Shown here one piece after another: positions 18,598 to 24,143 of a DNA stretch of 24,143 nucleotides (positions are counted from its first letter, which is position 1; each line of letters starts with the position of its first letter). Where the stretch lies: positions 64,001 to 88,143 of the forward strand of contig JBBHKE010001549.1 of assembly GCA_037447655.1 (NCBI GenBank). The letters are read 5' to 3'. Below the pieces are notes generated by a model, which worked only from the letters and a program-made list of their open reading frames with translations, did not search any database and was not told the origin of the DNA. This stretch comes from Zygnema cylindricum. Lineage: Eukaryota > Streptophyta > Zygnematophyceae > Zygnematales > Zygnemataceae. A program made the position numbers and the translations under genes.

Positions 18598-21500
18598 TTA
18601 CGGAGCATCACTATATCCTTTCCAAACTGCCCGAAAATCCTCACGAAAAGTATTTAAACGAGCTTTCAAATTTGGGGAACGGAAAGTCGCATGAATAAGA
18701 ATGACTGCAAAAAAAAGGTTGCAAAAAAAAAAAAAAAACAGTCCAAATAGCTTGTTAAGAATCATTTTACTATTAAGGGAAACATACATCAACAGGGGGG
18801 AATCTGCTATATCAAAGGATTTTTTTTGAACAGAGATCTTTTAAATAGCATACGAAAAACGGATTCGTGCAGTAATTTTGTACCTTTCGTACTGATGTAC
18901 AAAAACGTACATGTAAAAAAACAGATAACATCATATTTCACTACAGCAGCACGTGTAACAAGCTCCCAAAAAATTTCAGGAAACAAAATATTTACAATCT
19001 AAAATATTTGCCACCTGTCCAGAAATGAATTCCTTTTTTTTTTTTACAACATCCACGAAGAATCTTGGATGAACCCTAAAGTAAAAAGTTTCAAATGTCT
19101 ATCAGGGTTCCATTCTATTCAGGGTTCTACGTGGATGCCGTAAAAATAAAAAAATAAAATTTGTTTCTGGACAAGGCAACAAACATTTTGGATCGTGAAT
19201 ATTTTGTTTCCTGAAATTCAGTGGGAACTTATTAAAACTGTGGTGAAATACAATGCTATCTGCTTTTTTACAAAAATACAAAATTACTGTACGGACTCGT
19301 TTGTCACATACTAAAAAGGTCTCTAATAAAAACATTTCCGACCCGCCCGGCGATATATGTTTCCCCTATTTTTTTATTTTTTCTTTTAAATATTTAGAAA
19401 GATGAATAAGAAAGGGTGCAAAAAAAGAGGTTGCAAAATAATAAAAAAATAAATAGGAAACAGTTGCAAACAGCTTTTCAGCAAGCTCATTTAAAATCGT
19501 TTTTCTTTTTCTTTTTCTAGTTATTATTATTAGGAAAAACGAATAAGAATTACTACAAAAAATGACGTCCAAAAAAATATTCTCGTAGACACAACAACAA
19601 CCCAAAAAAAAAGTAGTTTCAAAGAACTTTGCAAAGAGCTTTTCTCTATAAATAGGTAAAAAAGAGTAATGTAAACCAAGATTATGAAAAAAAAGCTTTA
19701 ACTGAAAACTGAAACTGAAAACTTAAGATTTAGACTGGAATTTAAAACGGACGAAAAAAACAGATCGTAGCGAAACTGTAGTATTTTTAGGGTTTTCAGA
19801 AAATAAACTTGCGGGAAACAGCAATAGTGAACTAATCAATCGGAAATGTAGGGTTTCCAAAAAAACAAAGGGGGAGGGGGTTTAACAAAAAAAATTAGGG
19901 TTTCCAGAAAAAAAACTCACTGGAAAAGGCGATAAACAAAGCCACACAGAGAGTAAGCAAAGCCGACGAGAGATAGAAAATAATGCCAGCACCTACAAAA
20001 TAACCAAAAAGAAAAAAGAAAGTAAAAGAACACAGAAAACACATGAGGTTACAGCTCAAAAAACTGCCCACAGAAATCACAATTCCGTTAGGGCTTTCCG
20101 TTAGAAACCCTAATTCTGCTATTAACTTTCCTTAATAACAAAATGGAAATGCATTTTCTCCTTTTTTCTTATTTTTATTTTTATTCGTATCTCAATCTTA
20201 TTCCTATTCATTCTTGTCTTTAACAGTATCCTTATTCTAATTTTTATGCCTACTCTTACTCTTTTTCATATCCTTATCCTTACTCTTAATTCTTTTCTTA
20301 TTCATACTCTTTTTCCTACCGTTAGTTTCATTCCTCAATTTCCTTTCCATTCATCCCTATTCTTACTCTGATTTTTGTTTATGTTTTTAAGAATGGTAAA
20401 TTAACCTCCCAAACGGAGAATCCTACCACTCTCCCTCTCATTCTTATTTCTTATCCTTATCCTATTCTTACTCTACTTATACTTATATCCTCGTACTTAT
20501 CCTTCTTACCCTTATCCTTATTCTTTTTCTTCTTATACTTATTTCCTCATCTATCCTTAATTTTCTCCTTCTACTTATTTTTATTCTCAAGAATGCGAAA
20601 ATTACCTCCCAAAATTCCTCTCATTCTCATTCGCGTTCTCATTCTTACCCTTATCTCTACCCTTATCCTTATTCTTATTCTTACTCTCATTATTCTTATC
20701 CTTATCCTTATCTTTATCTCTACCCTTATCCTTATTAGTAGTCTTATTCTTATTCTTACTCTTACTCTTACTCTTATAAGGAGAACTACTTACCACTCTC
20801 CCCTCTCACTCTCATTCTTTTATCCTTATTTTTATATTTTCCTACCCTTATCCTTCTCCTTACATCCTTATCCCTTATCCTTGACCTTATTCCTGTTCTT
20901 ATTCTTCTTATACTTTTATCCTTCACCTTACCCTTATCCCCTACCCATATTCTTCTCTTTATATATCCTTATCCTTATTCTTACTCTCGTTTTCATTCAC
21001 ATTTCCATACCCATATTCTTCTCTTTATATCCTTATCCTTATTCTTACTCTTATTTTTACTTAAAATTTCAAAAATGTGAAAAATACCTCCCAAAAGGAG
21101 AATCACTACCACTCTCCTATCCTGTCCTCCAATATGAACCGGACCCTTGAGAGGCCTCCCTCTCGATCCACCTCTCCTGTAAGAAAAAAACAAAAAACGA
21201 AAAAGCGAAAGAAAAAAAAGAATAAAAAAGAAGAATGGACATGGTAAGAAAAAAGACAAAAAAAAGGAGCAGGAACAGAAACAGAAACGTAAACATAAAC
21301 AAATATTAAATAATTCCACTTCTCCTAAAAGTCGGAAGGAATACCTTGCGAATCGAAATCGGACCGAAAGGAAACAGAAAAAAAGGAAAACAAGAAGGGA
21401 AGGAAAATAAAAAAGACGAGGAAAAAAAAAGACAAGAAAAACGAGCAGAAAAAGGGAATAATATAATATAAGAAGACAGGTTTAAAAATGAGACTGTTTG

Positions 21501-23886
21501 CCTTTCTGTTTTGAACCAAAATCGGGATAATCAAAAAAACCTAAAACACACGGAATCTCTTTTTCCTTTTCGGCAACAAAAAAAAAGTCAGTCAAAGTCA
21601 AAAATTCGAAGTTGGTCAAAGCCAAAGTAAGCCAAAGTCAAGGTAAGTCAAAGTAAGCCAATGTAAGCCATAGTCAAAAAGCCAAGTACTTAATGTCAAG
21701 GTCACAGTAAGTCAAATTCAAAGTAATCTAAAGTCAACGCGTTGAAATCAAAGTCAAAGTAAAAGTCAATGTCAAAAATAAGTTGATGTCAAAGTAAGTC
21801 AAAGTCAAAATAAGTCAATGTCAAAGTAAGTCAAAATTAAAGTCAAAGTAAGTCGAAATAAAAGTCAAAGTAAGTCAAAGTCAAATCCAAAGTAAGTCAA
21901 AGTAAGTCAAACTCACGAGGAAGGAGGGCGCATTTTGGCAGCTAGTGGAGGTGACAGCCGTCGCACGCCACGCGTCAGTCGCTCACTCAGCGCCAAGGCA
22001 AAGCTGTCCTCCCATTGGTCACACGTGTGAGACCATGCAACGTGGATTTTTGGTTCTTTTTCAGGTTTTTAAGGGGGATAACGGGAGGTTTTAGGGTTTT
22101 CAGGGGTTTTTAGGGGTTTCTTGGGGTTTTTAGGGTTTTTACGGGTTCTTGAAGCGGGAGAGTTTAGGGCTATTAAGGTTACTTTGAGGTATTTTCAGGA
22201 TTTTAGGTCTTTCGGGGGTTTTTTTGGAGGGGGGGGAGAGGGGGAGGGGGAGAGGGCGGGAGGGAGGGAGTGTGGGGATGGGGGAAAGGGTTTTTTGAGA
22301 TTTTAGGGGTTTTTAGGCTATTTAGGAAGTCGGTAATCAAAAATAGTGTGGATTGCAGTTACAGGAGGAGAGGAAAGCGAATTCTTCTTTTCATCCTTTT
22401 CCTCTGTCCCTCCCTCACTCCCCTCTCTCCCTCCCTCCCCCTCCCCTTCCCCCTCCCCCTCCCCCTCCACCTCCCTGGAGGGAGCGAGGGGGACAGGGAG
22501 GGAGCGAGAGGGACAGGGAGGGAGGGCGAGAGATAGGGAGGAGGGAGACAGGGAGAGAGGCGGACAGGGAGGAAGAGGAGGGAGGGTGAGAGGGAACTTT
22601 TTAAAATCTTCAAGTTTTTGAATAGTTTTAATTTTCTTTTAGCTTCTTTCACAATTTGTAATAAGCTAAAAAAAATTGAAGTATTTTTTTAGTGGGAAAA
22701 AAATCTTAGAAGATGTTTTTTTTTTTCGTGTTTTCTCGTAATTTTAGATAGACATGTGGGAGACTGGAGGGTGGAGGGAGAGAGGAGAGAGAGGAGAGAA
22801 AGGGAGGGAGAGAGAGGGAGAGAAAAGGGAGAGAGGGGGAGTTTAAGAGTGGGAAGAGAGTGGAGAGAGTGCAGGCAGAGCGAGAGAGGAGAGAGAGAGG
22901 AGAGAGAGAGGAGAGAGAGAGAGGAAGAGAGAGGAGAAAAAAGCTGAGAGAGAGTGAAGGAAAAAGTGAGACCTAGGTTTTCAAGATTTTTCATACTTTC
23001 TTAGTCCATTTTCAGTTTTTTTATTTTTAGGGTTTTGTCACACAGCTCATGCCTGAGCCTGAGGGGAGAGAGGGAGAGAGGAGGGGAGAGAGGGGGAGGG
23101 GGGGGGAGGAAGAGGGAGAGGGAGGGGAAGAGGAAGAGAGAGTGGGGGTGAGAGAGAGGGAGAGAGAGGGGGAGAGAGGAGAGTGAGGGAGAGAGAAAGG
23201 GAGGAAGAAGAGAGAGAGAGAGAGAGAGAGCTATGAAAGGTATATTTCTAAAGCAAAAGGTTTTTCCAGTGTTTTTCCAAAAAAAAAAAAATGCGGAATT
23301 TTTTGATGTAAAATTTTCTGAAAGTTTCAAAATGTTACACGAAATATAAAAACTTGTTGAGAAAAAAATGTTTTAAAGGTTTAGGGTTTCAATGATTTTA
23401 GGCTTTTAATACTTTAGGGTTTCCAAGGTTTCTAATGGTTAAATAATTTCCTAGAGTTCTCTCTGGCTTTTCAACAAATTTAATTTTCTTAGTGGTATTT
23501 TTATAAGTTTCCCATAATTTTTTTAAGGTTTTTTACAATTGTTTGAAGTTTTTCTAGGTTTTATCGAGATTTCCCAAGATATTTTCATGGTTTTACCAAA
23601 TTTTCGAGAGATTTTTATGGTTTTTTCAACATTTTCTCAGGCATTTCCGTAGTTTTTTTTGGTTTTTTCCATATATGCTTTTAAGGTTTTTCTATAGTCT
23701 TTTCAAGGTTTTTATGGTTTTTAGGGTTTTAGGGTTTTTAGACTTTTAGAGCTTTTTAGGGATTTCAGGGTTTGTAAATTTAGGGTTTTGGGGGTTTTAG
23801 GGTTTGCCTGTCGTTGAGAGAGGCGATTCCGAGAGCCACCAGAAGGACCCCCCCCAGGGCCACTGGCCTCCTCACATACGACAAAA
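18598..23886 (-). CDS. PRA1: PRA1 family protein (family A type), 3' part, five exons
   Basis: Prenylated Rab acceptor family: small multi-spanning membrane proteins of the ER/Golgi that bind Rab GTPases in vesicle traffic. Visible exons on the minus strand: 23886-23808, 22003-21917, 21176-21088, 19992-19921 and 18704-18598 (stop TAA). Phases match at all four junctions, giving 143 residues. Motifs in order: VRRPVALGGVLLVAL to SLND (membrane segment), SERLTRGVRRLSPPLAAKMR, GRPLKGPVHIGGQDRR, VVVILLLGG to LLTLCVALFIAF (membrane segments), and the family A tail SPNLKARLNTFREDFRAVW. The first part (about 65 residues) is upstream of the window. The intron between the first two visible exons has a GC donor. 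Introns are full of simple repeats. Confidence 0.9.
19375..19575. repeat. Decayed copies of the last PRA1 exon's acceptor region
   Basis: The true acceptor region (18684-18735) reads on plus as GAATAAGAATGACTGCAAAA followed by A's and GGTTGC. A similar series, GAATAAGAAAGGGTGCAAAA then GAGGTTGC, is at 19402-19436, and CGAATAAGAATTACTACAAA at 19540-19559. Both copies lie in the same intron, upstream of the exon in the sense direction. Confidence 0.6.
20155..21060. repeat. Hexanucleotide-type array TTCTTA/TCCTTA with embedded exon-edge copies
   Basis: About 900 bases of imperfect TTCTTA, TCCTTA and CTCTTA units on the plus strand, in the PRA1 intron between exons 21176-21088 and 19992-19921. 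Copies of the neighbouring exon's donor border occur at about 20389-20436, 20589-20624 and 20776-20812. Confidence 0.85.
21585..21912. repeat. GTCAAAGTAA decamer array beside a PRA1 donor
   Basis: About 30 imperfect units of AAGTCAAAGT/AAGTAAGTCA. Sense (minus) reading is TTTGACTTAC, and the array begins five bases past the donor at 21916 (GTGAGTTTGAC). Each TTGAC is a W-box core. The same core builds the array at 489-785. Confidence 0.85.
22064..22325. repeat. Degenerate telomere-like TTTAGGG tract, first block
   Basis: Repeated GGTTTTTAGGG-like words with variable T and G runs, interrupted by a G/A tract (22225-22290). Plant telomeres are TTTAGGG, and this is a decayed or convergent version. 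It lies in the GC-AG intron of the PRA1 gene. Confidence 0.65.
22404..23232. repeat. Series of polypyrimidine and polypurine tracts in the PRA1 intron
   Basis: A pyrimidine block (22404-22484) switches at a CTCCCTGGAGGGAG centre to a purine block (22486-22592). GA blocks follow at 22755-22965 and 23060-23230, ending in a GA microsatellite. All are intronic and low in complexity. Frames read through them are not genes. Confidence 0.85.
23375..23805. repeat. Degenerate telomere-like tract, second block, abutting a GC donor
   Basis: GGTTT/TTTAGGG words, densest at 23700-23805 (GGTTTTTAGGGTTTTAGGG-like), more diverged to the left. In the sense direction AAACCCTAAAACCC begins two bases inside the intron, right after the GC donor at 23807-23806. 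Confidence 0.7.
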
Positions 23887-24049
23887 CTGTACCCCCCCTC
23901 CCTCCACCCCATTGGCACCCTTTGTCAGCTCAGGTCCTTTTGTACCCCAATCACTAAACTTTTCCCCTTTTTTCTTTTTCTTTTTTTATTTTTTTGTTAT
24001 TGTTGGTAAACTTACCCTCATTTCAGCCCCATTTGGATCACTATTATTA

Positions 24050-24137
24050 CCCATTTATACCCCCTTTATATCCCATTTATACCCCCTTTATATCCCATTT
24101 ATACCCCCTTTATACCCCATTTATACCCCCACTTTGA
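24050..24137. repeat. 22-bp tandem repeat with TATA-like words
   Basis: Four units of CCCATTTATACCCCCTTTATAT, the last one diverged, at 24050, 24072, 24094 and 24116. Reverse reading gives TATAAATGGG and TATAAAGGGG in every unit. It lies upstream of the first visible PRA1 exon in the sense direction, probably in an intron. Confidence 0.85.
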
Positions 24138-24143
24138 GACTAA

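Noticed and set aside
23375-23805. True chromosome end or interstitial telomere
   Set aside because: No run of perfect TTTAGGG units; the words vary in length throughout.
1-24143. CRISPR array, rRNA, tRNA or bacterial operon
   Set aside because: No regular repeat-spacer pattern, no rRNA or tRNA cloverleaf motifs seen, and all genes are intron-rich and eukaryotic.

Overview
The window looks like nuclear DNA of a streptophyte (a land plant or a close algal relative). The reasons are: genes in many short exons with GT-AG introns; plant-type versions of OXA2/COX18, choline monooxygenase and PRA1 (family A); a BED/DUF659 hAT transposon; TTTAGGG-like repeats; and long polypurine/polypyrimidine microsatellites. 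The species cannot be named from this sequence. No complete gene lies in a single open reading frame. I rebuilt the gene models by hand from splice sites, codon phase and family motifs.

Layout. (1) 1022-4454, minus: first five exons of a mitochondrial Oxa1/YidC/Alb3-type insertase; its 3' part runs off the left edge, and positions 1-1021 are intronic repeats. (2) 4836-5033 and 7767-7824: a 68-bp tandem repeat split by a 2.7-kb hAT transposon (5034-7752), whose transposase (minus) has one frameshift and one stop codon. (3) 8809-11912, minus: a methyltransferase-like gene broken by a 404-base assembly gap, with a TA-flanked MITE in one intron. (4) 12041-16733, plus: a choline-monooxygenase-like gene in eight exons. 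(5) 16734-18597: AT-rich spacer between convergent genes. (6) 18598-23886, minus: the last five visible exons of a PRA1 family A gene; its 5' end is beyond the right edge.

Genes 3 and 4 are divergent, with only 128 bases between start codons. Nine CACGTG G-boxes lie within about 1 kb across this junction, most of them inside exons, as expected for a stress- or ABA-controlled pair. The choline-monooxygenase-like gene is the strangest object here: its exons join in frame into 394 residues with the mononuclear-iron domain intact, but the segment that should hold the Rieske [2Fe-2S] ligands (CxH...CxxH) is absent and replaced by about 30 unrelated residues.

A second theme is the link between tandem repeats and splice sites. 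Several introns have an array starting or ending within about 15 bases of a splice site, and the PRA1 introns carry several decayed copies of their own exon-intron borders. One PRA1 intron uses a GC donor that runs straight into telomere-like repeats.
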